A stretch of DNA of 8,312 bases from Actinomycetota bacterium. Lineage in GTDB: Bacteria > Actinomycetota > Thermoleophilia > Gaiellales > Gaiellaceae. The DNA is taken from the NCBI GenBank assembly GCA_019234175.1, contig JAFALP010000257.1, positions 1-8,312 of the forward strand, given 5' to 3'. Under the pieces are notes generated by a model, which saw nothing but the letters and a program-made list of their open reading frames with translations, was not told the DNA's origin and ran no database searches. Shown here in pieces: positions 1-7,557 of this stretch; the first letter of the stretch is position 1; each line of letters opens with the position of its first letter. The translations under genes were made by a program, and so were the position numbers.

Positions 1-1518
<1,518 letters not shown>

Positions 1519-1527
1519 GAGCAGGTG

Positions 1528-1561
1528 GATGGGCGGCCTTCGGGCCGCCCATCTGCGTTTT
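1528..1561 (+). terminator. Intrinsic terminator after pnp
   Basis: A perfect 11-bp GC-rich stem (1528-1538 with 1543-1553) closes on a UUCG tetraloop flanked by C and G, the especially stable form. A short T-rich tail (TGCGTTTT, 1554-1561) follows. It begins 10 bases after the pnp stop. The tail is modest but typical of high-GC genomes. It probably separates pnp from the cyclase gene downstream. Confidence 0.82.
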
Positions 1562-1600
1562 GGGGATCGTCCCATCGGCTGCGGCTGCCGATGAGTAGCG

Positions 1601-1608
1601 GGAAGGAG
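1601..1608 (+). promoter_or_regulatory. Ribosome binding site of the GGDEF gene
   Basis: GGAAGGAG ends 9 bases before the ATG at 1618. It decides the start: the in-frame ATGs at 1525 and 1591 lie upstream of this site, and the 1525 one is inside the pnp terminator region. Confidence 0.75.
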
Positions 1609-1617
1609 CATCGCCCA

Positions 1618-3192
1618 ATGTCCGAATCGATTCCGCCGGTCAGCCCGCTCCGGGGTCTGCTCGAGGTCACGCAGCTCGTGCGCAGCGAGGGCAACGTCCC
1701 CGACCTCCTGGCTGCGATCGCGCGCGTCGTCGGCGAGTCGCTGGGCTACCGCACGGTTGCGATCAACCTCTACCGGCCGGCGTGGGACGACTTCGAGGTG
1801 ACGACGGTGCACGGCGGAGAGGAGGCGCGCGCGACGCTCCTCGGCCGCGTGCGCCGCATCGAGGATTGGGAGCCGCTCTTCGTCGACCGGTTCGAGCGCC
1901 GCGGCGCGTACGTCATCCCGGCCGGCGAGTTCGACTGGACGACGACCGGCGGCACCGAGGACATCTACATCCCCGACCTCGAGGCCGACACCGAGTCGAA
2001 CGCGTGGCATCCGATGGACGCGCTCTTCGTGCCGATGCGCCATCACACCGGGCACCTCGTCGGGATCCTCTCCGTGGACGAGCCGGTGAACCGCAGGCGG
2101 CCGACCGACGAGGCGCTGGACGTCCTCGTCGCGCTCGCCGACCACGCCGCCATCGCGCTGCAGGTGGCGCAGGAGGCGGACGAGGCCGCGCGTCACCGCC
2201 TCGCGCTCGAGCAGCTCCTGCGCGTGTCCACGCGGATGACCTCCGAGCCGGACGCGGACGAGATCATGCAGGCCGTCTGCGACGGCGTCCGCGACGCGCT
2301 CGGGTTCCTGAACGTGCTCGTGCTGCTCACCGAGCCTGACACGGGCCGCCTCAGCGCCGGCGCGGCGGTGGGGTGGAACAGCGGCAGCGTCATGCGCCGC
2401 CCGGTGTTCCTCACCGACATCGAGCCGCTGCTCGACCCGGAGTTCGAGATCGAGGGCTGTTTCCTCGTCCCGCACGAGGCCGCCGACACGCGTATCTCGC
2501 GCAAGAAGCTCCCGTACGCGTCGACCCGCAACGGGCGCGGCCCGTGGGCGTGGAACCGGCACTGGCTGCTCGTGCCGCTGCGCCACTCGGACGGCCACGT
2601 CATCGGGATCCTGTCCGCCGACGAGCCCCAGGACCGCATGCTCCCGTCGAGCGAGAAGCTGCAGGCGCTGCGCATCTTCGCCAACCAGGCGACGGCGGCG
2701 ATCGTCTCCGCCGAGCGCGTGCGCGAGCTGCGCTTCCTCGCGGACCACGATCCGCTCACGCGCCTGCCGAACCGGCGCGCGTTCGTGGAGCGGCTGGAGG
2801 GCGAGGTGGCGCGGGCGCGGCGCTACGACCGCGAGATGGCGCTCGTCCTGTGCGACCTCGACGGCTTCAAGGGCGTGAACGACAGCTTCGGCCATCCGGC
2901 GGGCGACGACGCGTTGAAGCTGTTCGCGAAGGCGATCACCGCGTCGCTGCGGAAGAGCGACGACGCGTTCCGGATCGGCGGCGACGAGTTCGCGCTCCTG
3001 CTCGCCGAGGCGACGGACGACGACGCGCGGGAGGTGATCGGCCGCATCCGGGACGCGCTCGTCGGCATGCGGGCGAGCTTCGGCGTCGCCTCGTGCCCCG
3101 GAGACGCCGCGGACCCGCAGGCGCTGTTCCGCCTGGCCGATCAGGCCTTGTACGAGGCGAAGCGCTCGGGCACGGGCGTCCAGTTCGTCTAG
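1618..3192 (+). CDS. Diguanylate cyclase with tandem GAF domains (GAF-GAF-GGDEF)
   Basis: The 524-residue product should condense two GTP into c-di-GMP in the cytoplasm; no signal peptide or membrane segment is visible. Two GAF sensor domains (about 15-180 and 200-365) are joined by a charged helix near 182-200 and lead into a GGDEF domain (about 373-524). The cyclase motifs are intact: DPLTRLPNRR from 378, metal-binding DLDGFK from 413 and GGDEF at 454-458. An RxxD inhibitory site, RKSD at 445-448, sits exactly five residues before GGDEF, so product feedback is predicted. There is no EAL or HD-GYP domain. Both GAFs carry the same signature, VP-x-RH-xx-GH followed by GILS-x-DEP, at 138 and 319, which suggests internal duplication. 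The ligand is unknown: I see no recognisable haem, cGMP or bilin site. The gene sits between pnp and the M16 peptidase, which are usually neighbours in actinobacteria, and is separated from both by hairpins. Confidence 0.93.
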   Translation: MSESIPPVSPLRGLLEVTQLVRSEGNVPDLLAAIARVVGESLGYRTVAINLYRPAWDDFEVTTVHGGEEARATLLGRVRRIEDWEPLFVDRFERRGAYVIPAGEFDWTTTGGTEDIYIPDLEADTESNAWHPMDALFVPMRHHTGHLVGILSVDEPVNRRRPTDEALDVLVALADHAAIALQVAQEADEAARHRLALEQLLRVSTRMTSEPDADEIMQAVCDGVRDALGFLNVLVLLTEPDTGRLSAGAAVGWNSGSVMRRPVFLTDIEPLLDPEFEIEGCFLVPHEAADTRISRKKLPYASTRNGRGPWAWNRHWLLVPLRHSDGHVIGILSADEPQDRMLPSSEKLQALRIFANQATAAIVSAERVRELRFLADHDPLTRLPNRRAFVERLEGEVARARRYDREMALVLCDLDGFKGVNDSFGHPAGDDALKLFAKAITASLRKSDDAFRIGGDEFALLLAEATDDDAREVIGRIRDALVGMRASFGVASCPGDAADPQALFRLADQALYEAKRSGTGVQFV

Positions 3193-3195
3193 ACC

Positions 3196-3275
3196 GGGGA
3201 CACTCCCCCAAACGGATCCGTCGCAGATCCGTGACACATCCGCGTGGGGGAGTGTCCCCAAACGGTCCCGTTTGG
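3196..3275. repeat. Long imperfect inverted repeat with adjoining palindrome (REP/BIME-like)
   Basis: The arms 3196-3210 and 3245-3259 are perfect 15-bp inverted copies (GGGGACACTCCCCCA and its complement). The fold continues inward after a 2x2 internal loop with 3213-3217/3238-3242 (5 bp). After a second 2x2 loop comes 3220-3224/3231-3235 (5 bp, one G-U), capped by a 6-base loop. A second palindrome, CCAAACGG-TC-CCGTTTGG, follows at 3258-3275. CCCCAAACGG occurs twice (3206-3215 and 3256-3265), so 3268-3275 could pair with either copy. There is no T tract, so it is not a standard terminator. The shape resembles dispersed REP/BIME elements, but only one copy is in the window, so the family assignment is inference. 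Confidence 0.7.
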
Positions 3276-3280
3276 CCGAG

Positions 3281-3286
3281 TACCAT
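3281..3286 (+). promoter_or_regulatory. Candidate -10 element for leaderless M16 peptidase transcript
   Basis: TACCAT fits the TAnnnT pattern and ends 6 bases before the GTG at 3293, where a transcript would be expected to begin. No good -35 hexamer is present at 16-18 bp spacing; that position is occupied by the palindrome 3258-3275. No convincing Shine-Dalgarno sequence precedes the GTG, which agrees with leaderless translation. The evidence is a single short motif. Confidence 0.35.
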
Positions 3287-3292
3287 CGGCGG

Positions 3293-4576
3293 GTGCAGAA
3301 GTACGTCATCTCCGAATTGGACTCGGGCGAGCGCGTCATCTCCGAGCGCGTGCCCAGCGTCCGGTCCGTCGCCATCGGCTTCTGGATCGGCGCCGGGTCG
3401 CGGGACGAGCGGGACGACCGCGCCGGCGTGTCGCACTTCATCGAGCACCTGCTCTTCAAGGGCTCCCGCTCGTACGACGCCCAGCAGATCGCCGAGATCT
3501 TCGATGCCATGGGCGCGGAGCTCAACGCCGCCACCTCGCGCGAGCACACCGTCGTCTTCGCCCGCGTGCCGGACCGCCACACCGACGAGGCGCTGCAGGT
3601 GATGACCGACATGGTCTTCGCGCCGCTCTTCGCCGAGCTCGACCAGGAACGCGAGGTCGTGCTCGAGGAGATCGCCATGTACGAGGACACGCCGGGCGAG
3701 CTCGTGCACGACCTCTTCTCGGAAGCGGTCTTCGGCCACCACGCGCTGGGGCGGCCCGTCATCGGCACGGCCGAGGTGATCTCCTCCGTCAGCCGTCGCG
3801 CGGTCGCGTCGTACCACCGGTCGATGTACACGGGCGGGAACATCGTCGTCTCCGCCGCGGGGAACATCGCCCACGAACGCTTCGTCGAGCTGCTCGAACA
3901 GGCCGAACGGAAGACGACGGCAGCCACGGCGGCACCACCGCGGGTGCGCCGGCCGCTCACGCAGGCGCCGCCGCCCGGCGTCCGCTTCGAGCGCAAGGAC
4001 ACGGAGCAGTACCACCTGTGCATCGGGGCCCCGGGCATCTCGCGCTCGGACCGCCGCCGCTTCGCCGCGTCGCTGCTCGACTCCATCCTCGGCGGCTCGG
4101 CGTCGTCGCGGCTCTTCCAGGAGATCCGCGAGAAGCGCGGGATGGCGTACTCGGTCTACTCGTTCGGCGCGCAGTACACCGACACCGGGCTCGTCGGCGT
4201 CTACGTCGGGACGCGTGAGGAGAACCTCGCCACCTGCGTCGAGATCTGCTCCGAGCAGAGCGCCGACATCGCCGCGGGAAACTTCCGGCCCGTCGAGCTC
4301 GAGCGCGCGAAGGAGAGCATGAAGGGCCGCATCCTCCTGTCCATGGAGTCGACCTCGAACCGGATGACGCGGCTCGGCAAGTCGCTCATCACCGACACCG
4401 AGCTGCTCGGCTTCGACCGGATCATCGCCGAGATCGAGGCGGTCGAGCCGGACGCGGTGGCGGAGCTCGCCGGCGTCCTGCTCGCGCCGGAGCGCCTCTC
4501 CGCGGCCGGCGTCGGGCCGGACGAGGACCGCTTCCGCGCCGCGATCGGCAACGGCGTCGCGCGGCAGGCGGCATGA
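3293..4576 (+). CDS. pepR: M16 family zinc metallopeptidase (processing-peptidase-like)
   Basis: The 427-residue product belongs to the M16 (insulinase/mitochondrial processing peptidase) family, which cleaves peptides inside a two-domain clamp. The inverted zinc motif HFIEH is at 48-52 (His48, Glu51 and His52). The third ligand is probably Glu126, the second E of LEEI in the ERE-VVLEEIAM segment. The C-terminal half has the usual M16 signature: GGSASSRLFQEIREKRGMAY starts at 267. The length of about 430 is normal for single-chain bacterial members that dimerise. No signal peptide is visible, so it is probably cytoplasmic. I chose the GTG at 3293 because homology starts just after it; the TTG at 3272 lies inside a palindrome and has no ribosome site. 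The stop overlaps the dapB start (ATGA), so the two are translationally coupled. The order matches pepR/dapB of actinobacteria; the symbol rests on that synteny. The physiological substrate is unknown. Confidence 0.93.
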   Translation: MQKYVISELDSGERVISERVPSVRSVAIGFWIGAGSRDERDDRAGVSHFIEHLLFKGSRSYDAQQIAEIFDAMGAELNAATSREHTVVFARVPDRHTDEALQVMTDMVFAPLFAELDQEREVVLEEIAMYEDTPGELVHDLFSEAVFGHHALGRPVIGTAEVISSVSRRAVASYHRSMYTGGNIVVSAAGNIAHERFVELLEQAERKTTAATAAPPRVRRPLTQAPPPGVRFERKDTEQYHLCIGAPGISRSDRRRFAASLLDSILGGSASSRLFQEIREKRGMAYSVYSFGAQYTDTGLVGVYVGTREENLATCVEICSEQSADIAAGNFRPVELERAKESMKGRILLSMESTSNRMTRLGKSLITDTELLGFDRIIAEIEAVEPDAVAELAGVLLAPERLSAAGVGPDEDRFRAAIGNGVARQAA

Positions 4577-5202
4577 AGGTCGCGCTCTTCGGCGCGGAGG
4601 GGAAGGTCGGCGCGGCGCTCCTGCCCGTCCTGGTGGCGGCGGGGCACGAGGTGAGGCCGATTGAGATCGGCGACGAGCCGGACGTCGCCGGGCTCGACGC
4701 ATGCGTCGACTTCACGACGCCGGACGCTGCGCCGGCGAACGTGCGCGCGGCGATCGAGCAGGGCGTCTCCTGCGTCGTCGGCACCACCGGCTGGGAGCCG
4801 AAGCGGCTGGGCGAGCTCGCCGCCGAGGCGGGCGTGCGCCTCTTCGTGGCGCCGAACTTCTCCATCGGCGCGGTGCTGATGATGCGCTTCGCGCACGAGG
4901 CGGCGCAGTACTTCCCGCGCGCGGAGATCATCGAGTTCCACAACGAGGCGAAGAAGGACGCGCCCTCGGGAACGGCGCGCGCGACCGCGGAGCTGATCGG
5001 CGGCGATCCCGTCATCCACTCGGTACGCCTTCCGGGCCTCGTCGCGCACCAGGAGGTCATCTTCGGGAGCGAGGGTCAGTTGCTCACCATCCGGCACGAC
5101 ACGACGGCGCGCGAGTCGTTCGCGGACGGCGTGCTCCTCGCGCTCGAGAAGCTCGGCAGCCTGCCGGCGGGCCTCACGGTTGGCCTAGACGCGCTGCTGT
5201 AG
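4573..5202 (+). CDS. dapB: 4-hydroxy-tetrahydrodipicolinate reductase, compact form
   Basis: DapB reduces the DapA product with NAD(P)H to tetrahydrodipicolinate, on the path to diaminopimelate and lysine. The nucleotide-binding loop is GAEGKVG at 7-13, then VDFTTPD, GTTG at 70-73, PNFSIGA, and the substrate loop FHNEAKKDAPSGTA. His123 and Lys127 match E. coli His159 and Lys163 (proposed catalytic residues). The usual second His (E. coli His160) is Asn124, and the next residues are also unlike the common HHRHK form. At 209 residues it is short: E. coli DapB has 273 and the M. tuberculosis form 245. The missing part is mainly a loop between SGTA and VRLPGLVAHQEV, around residues 142-147. Motifs on both sides of the gap are intact and in frame, so I read it as a natural compact variant. 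It starts inside the peptidase stop codon (ATGA) and has no clear ribosome site of its own. Confidence 0.95.
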   Translation: MKVALFGAEGKVGAALLPVLVAAGHEVRPIEIGDEPDVAGLDACVDFTTPDAAPANVRAAIEQGVSCVVGTTGWEPKRLGELAAEAGVRLFVAPNFSIGAVLMMRFAHEAAQYFPRAEIIEFHNEAKKDAPSGTARATAELIGGDPVIHSVRLPGLVAHQEVIFGSEGQLLTIRHDTTARESFADGVLLALEKLGSLPAGLTVGLDALL

Positions 5203-5220
5203 GCGATGATTCCCGGCTAG

Positions 5221-6162
5221 ATGCCGGGCCAGGCAGCCGAGCTCGTCTTCGACGAGGCGACGAAGCGCTACCCGGGCCGGGAGGGCGCCGCCGTGGACCA
5301 CCTGTCCCTCACGGTGCCCGCTGGGGAGATCTGCGTCCTCGTCGGCCCGTCCGGCGGCGGCAAGACGACCGCGCTCCGGCTCGTCAACCGGCTCATCGAG
5401 CTGACGAGCGGCGACATCCGCATCGACGGCACGAGCGTGAAGGCGCAGAACCTCGTCCAGCTCCGTCGCGGGATCGGATACGTCATCCAGCAGGTCGGCC
5501 TCTTCCCGCACATGACCATCGAGGCGAACATCGGCACCGTCCCGCGCCTGTACGGCCGTCCGCGCTCGTGGATCAAGACGCGCTCGGCCGAGCTGCTCGA
5601 GCTCGTCGGCCTCGACCCGTCCTATGCGAAGCGCTACCCGGCGCAGCTCTCCGGCGGCGAGCGCCAGCGTGTCGGTCTCGCGCGCGCGCTCGCGGGAAAC
5701 CCGCCGCTCATGCTCATGGACGAGCCGTTCGGCGCCATCGATCCGATCGTGCGCACGCGCCTGCAGGACGAGTTCCTGCGCCTTCAGCGCGAGGTGCGGA
5801 AGACGGTGGTGTTCGTCACCCACGACATCGACGAGGCGATCAAGATCGGCGACCGGCTCGCGGTCATCCGCACGGGCGGCAGGCTCGCCCAGTACGACAC
5901 GCCGCGCGCCATCCTCGAGAAGCCGGCGGACGACTTCGTCGCCGAGTTCATCGGCCCCGACCGCGCGCTGAAGGCGCTGTCGCTGCACACGCTCGCCGAG
6001 CTGGAGCTCGGGCCGCCCGCCGACGGGCCGACGTGCGGGCTGGAGATGACCGTGCGCGATGCGCTCGCCCTGCTCCTCGAGAAGAAGGCCACCGTGCTCG
6101 CCGTCACCGACGAGAAGGGCGCCGTCATCGGCTCGATCACGCGCGAGGAGCTGCTCGCATGA
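5221..6162 (+). CDS. opuBA: Osmoprotectant/quaternary-amine ABC transporter ATPase with one CBS domain
   Basis: This cytoplasmic subunit powers import through the two permeases encoded next to it. Its 313 residues carry Walker A GPSGGGKTT from 42, a Q-loop in YVIQQVGLFPHMT, the signature LSGGERQ at 143-149, Walker B LMLMDEP with Asp167 and Glu168, and the H-loop His201 in THDIDEA. These fit the OpuBA/OpuCA/ProV family. Bacillus OpuBA and OpuCA have about 380 residues with two CBS domains. Here only one CBS-like unit is visible (about 270-313, ending VIGSITREELLA), so the usual intramolecular CBS pair is absent. CBS pairs in this family sense ionic strength or c-di-AMP, so control may differ. 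The ATG directly follows a TAG (5218-5220) and has no good ribosome site; a 4-codon ORF lies in the 18-base gap after dapB. The stop overlaps permease 1 (ATGA). The substrate cannot be fixed from sequence; betaine, choline or carnitine are candidates. Confidence 0.93.
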   Translation: MPGQAAELVFDEATKRYPGREGAAVDHLSLTVPAGEICVLVGPSGGGKTTALRLVNRLIELTSGDIRIDGTSVKAQNLVQLRRGIGYVIQQVGLFPHMTIEANIGTVPRLYGRPRSWIKTRSAELLELVGLDPSYAKRYPAQLSGGERQRVGLARALAGNPPLMLMDEPFGAIDPIVRTRLQDEFLRLQREVRKTVVFVTHDIDEAIKIGDRLAVIRTGGRLAQYDTPRAILEKPADDFVAEFIGPDRALKALSLHTLAELELGPPADGPTCGLEMTVRDALALLLEKKATVLAVTDEKGAVIGSITREELLA

Positions 6163-6866
6163 CCGTCGCGTCCGGGCCCGTCATCCCCAACTTCGGCAGC
6201 GGCAGCTCGTGCGAGGTGAACAACGGCTGGTTCTGCACGGACTGGGTGCGGCAGCACTGGGCCGACACGCTGCAGCCCGCCCTCTTCCAGCACATCGAGC
6301 TCGCGGCCATCGCCATCGGCATCGGCTTCGCGATCGCGTTCCTGCTCGCGCTCGTCGGCTTCCGCTTCCGCCTCGTCGACCCGCCGATCGGGATCATCTC
6401 CGACTTCCTGTACACGATCCCGAGCCTCGCGCTCTTCCAGATCCTCGTGCCGTTCACCGGCATCACGCTGCTGACCGTCGAGATCGCGCTCGTCTCCTAC
6501 ACGCTGCTGATCCTGTACAGGAACATGATCGAGGGGCTGCACGCGGTCCCGGTGGAGGTGGTCGACGCCGCGCGCGGGTCCGGGTTCACCCGCATCCAGA
6601 CGTTCACGCGCGTCGAGCTGCCGCTCGCGCTGCCGGCGATCCTCACCGGCCTGCGCGTCGCCACCGTGTCCACGATCTCGATCGCCACCATCGCGCCGTT
6701 CGTCATCGCCAAGGGGCTCGGTCAGCCGATCTACGCCGCGCTGTCCGAGGACGTCTTCAAGACGGAGATCTTCGTGGCCGGCGGCATGGTGATCGCGCTC
6801 GCGCTCGTGGCCGACGGGCTCATCGTGCTTCTCCAGCGCGGCCTCACGCCGTGGGTGCGCGCATGA
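6159..6866 (+). CDS. Osmoprotectant ABC transporter permease 1
   Basis: The 235-residue membrane protein forms half of the import channel. About five hydrophobic segments are visible (roughly 46-68, 76-99, 102-125, 157-183 and 203-226). The cytoplasmic EAA loop that docks on the ATPase is at 136-155 (DAARGSGF to RVELP). It resembles OpuBB/OpuBD and ProW-type permeases. An N-terminal extension of about 40 residues precedes the first membrane segment and holds Cys18 and Cys26 eight residues apart; outside the membrane they could form a disulfide, which is inference. The start is the ATG overlapping the ATPase stop, and the protein ends in another ATGA overlap with permease 2, so all three subunits are likely made in step. 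Open sequence continues upstream in this frame to 4701, but it is Arg-rich shadow of dapB and the ATPase gene, not protein of this family. Confidence 0.92.
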   Translation: MTVASGPVIPNFGSGSSCEVNNGWFCTDWVRQHWADTLQPALFQHIELAAIAIGIGFAIAFLLALVGFRFRLVDPPIGIISDFLYTIPSLALFQILVPFTGITLLTVEIALVSYTLLILYRNMIEGLHAVPVEVVDAARGSGFTRIQTFTRVELPLALPAILTGLRVATVSTISIATIAPFVIAKGLGQPIYAALSEDVFKTEIFVAGGMVIALALVADGLIVLLQRGLTPWVRA

Positions 6867-7510
6867 AGACGTTCGTCGACGCGTTCAGGTTCATGGCGGA
6901 CAACCCGCACCTCCTGCTCGAGAAGACGGGCGAGCATCTCGAGCTCTCCGGCGCCGCGCTCGGCATCGCGCTCGTGCTCGCGCTGCCGCTCGGGCTCTGG
7001 CTCGGCCACCTGCACCGCGGCCTCTTCCTCGCCGCCGGCGTCTCGAACGTCGGCCGCGCGCTGCCGAGCCTCGTGCTCATCGCATTCGGTCTCACCATCT
7101 TCGGCGTCGGCTTCTGGAACAACACGGCCGCGCTCGTCGTCCTCGCGATCCCGCCGATCCTCACGAATGCGTACTTCGCCATCGACACCTGCGACCGGGA
7201 CGTCGTCGACGCGGCGCGGGGGATGGGCATGACCGGGATGCAGGTGCTCCTGCGGGTCGAGTTGCCGCTCGGCCTGCCGTTCGTCCTCGCCGGCATCCGC
7301 GTCGCGTCCATCTTCGTGATCGCCACCGCGACGATCGCCGCCGTCGCCGGCGGGGGCGGGCTCGGCCAGATCATCGTCAACCAGGCGAGCTACGGCCTCT
7401 CCGGCGTCGTCGCTGCATCGCTCTGCGTTTCAGTGCTCGCGTTCGCCGCCGCCGGGATTCTGACTCTTGTAAGGAGGACGGCCTCGCCTAGCCATGAGTC
7501 GCTCACCTAG
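6863..7510 (+). CDS. Osmoprotectant ABC transporter permease 2
   Basis: This is the second channel subunit, with 215 residues. Hydrophobic segments lie at about 27-50, 54-82, 86-106, 137-163 and 181-203. The EAA loop at 116-135 (DAARGMGM to RVELP) is nearly the same as in permease 1, as expected for paralogous partners. A glycine-rich AGGGGLGQII stretch near 162-171 is typical of these permeases. The N-terminus lacks the Cys-containing extension of permease 1. The start overlaps the permease 1 stop (ATGA). The C-terminal tail after the last helix is short and polar, ending HESLT. Near its 3' end the gene contains a strong AAGGAGG (7471-7477) with no start codon at normal spacing. Confidence 0.92.
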   Translation: MKTFVDAFRFMADNPHLLLEKTGEHLELSGAALGIALVLALPLGLWLGHLHRGLFLAAGVSNVGRALPSLVLIAFGLTIFGVGFWNNTAALVVLAIPPILTNAYFAIDTCDRDVVDAARGMGMTGMQVLLRVELPLGLPFVLAGIRVASIFVIATATIAAVAGGGGLGQIIVNQASYGLSGVVAASLCVSVLAFAAAGILTLVRRTASPSHESLT

Positions 7511-7540
7511 GGTTTGACCGAAATGGGTTGTTCCACGAAC

Positions 7541-7551
7541 GGGAGGAGGAG
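7541..7551 (+). promoter_or_regulatory. Strong ribosome binding site of the substrate-binding protein
   Basis: GGGAGGAGGAG ends 6 bases before the ATG at 7558. It is the strongest ribosome site in the window, while the upstream importer genes rely on coupling. This fits the common need for more binding protein than membrane subunits. A TTGACC at 7514-7519 could be a -35 box, but I find no matching -10, so I do not call a promoter. Confidence 0.8.
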
Positions 7552-7557
7552 CACAGC

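Noticed and set aside
1525..1617. Upstream starts for the GGDEF gene (ATG at 1525 or 1591)
   Set aside because: The first lies in the pnp terminator, the extra residues have no domain character, and the ribosome site at 1601-1608 points to 1618.
3272..3292. TTG at 3272 as the peptidase start
   Set aside because: It is inside a palindrome, has no ribosome site, and adds seven residues before the region where M16 homology begins.
2373..3602. A 409-codon + strand frame overlapping the GGDEF and M16 genes
   Set aside because: The translation is Arg/Ala-rich with no domain, and it is out of frame with two genes that have clear catalytic motifs.
2936..4702. A 588-codon open frame on the minus strand
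   Set aside because: Its translation is very rich in Arg, Ala and Pro, shows no family motif, and lies antisense to the well-supported GGDEF, M16 and dapB genes. Long antisense frames are expected in high-GC DNA.
4701..6158. The long open stretch in frame upstream of permease 1, which would make a 721-residue fusion
   Set aside because: The first 486 residues are Arg-rich shadow of dapB and the ATPase gene. Permease homology starts at the ATG at 6159, which overlaps the ATPase stop in the usual coupled way.
7514..7557. A sigma-70 type promoter for the binding protein gene from TTGACC at 7514
   Set aside because: No acceptable -10 hexamer occurs at 16-18 bp spacing, so the -35 match alone is not enough.
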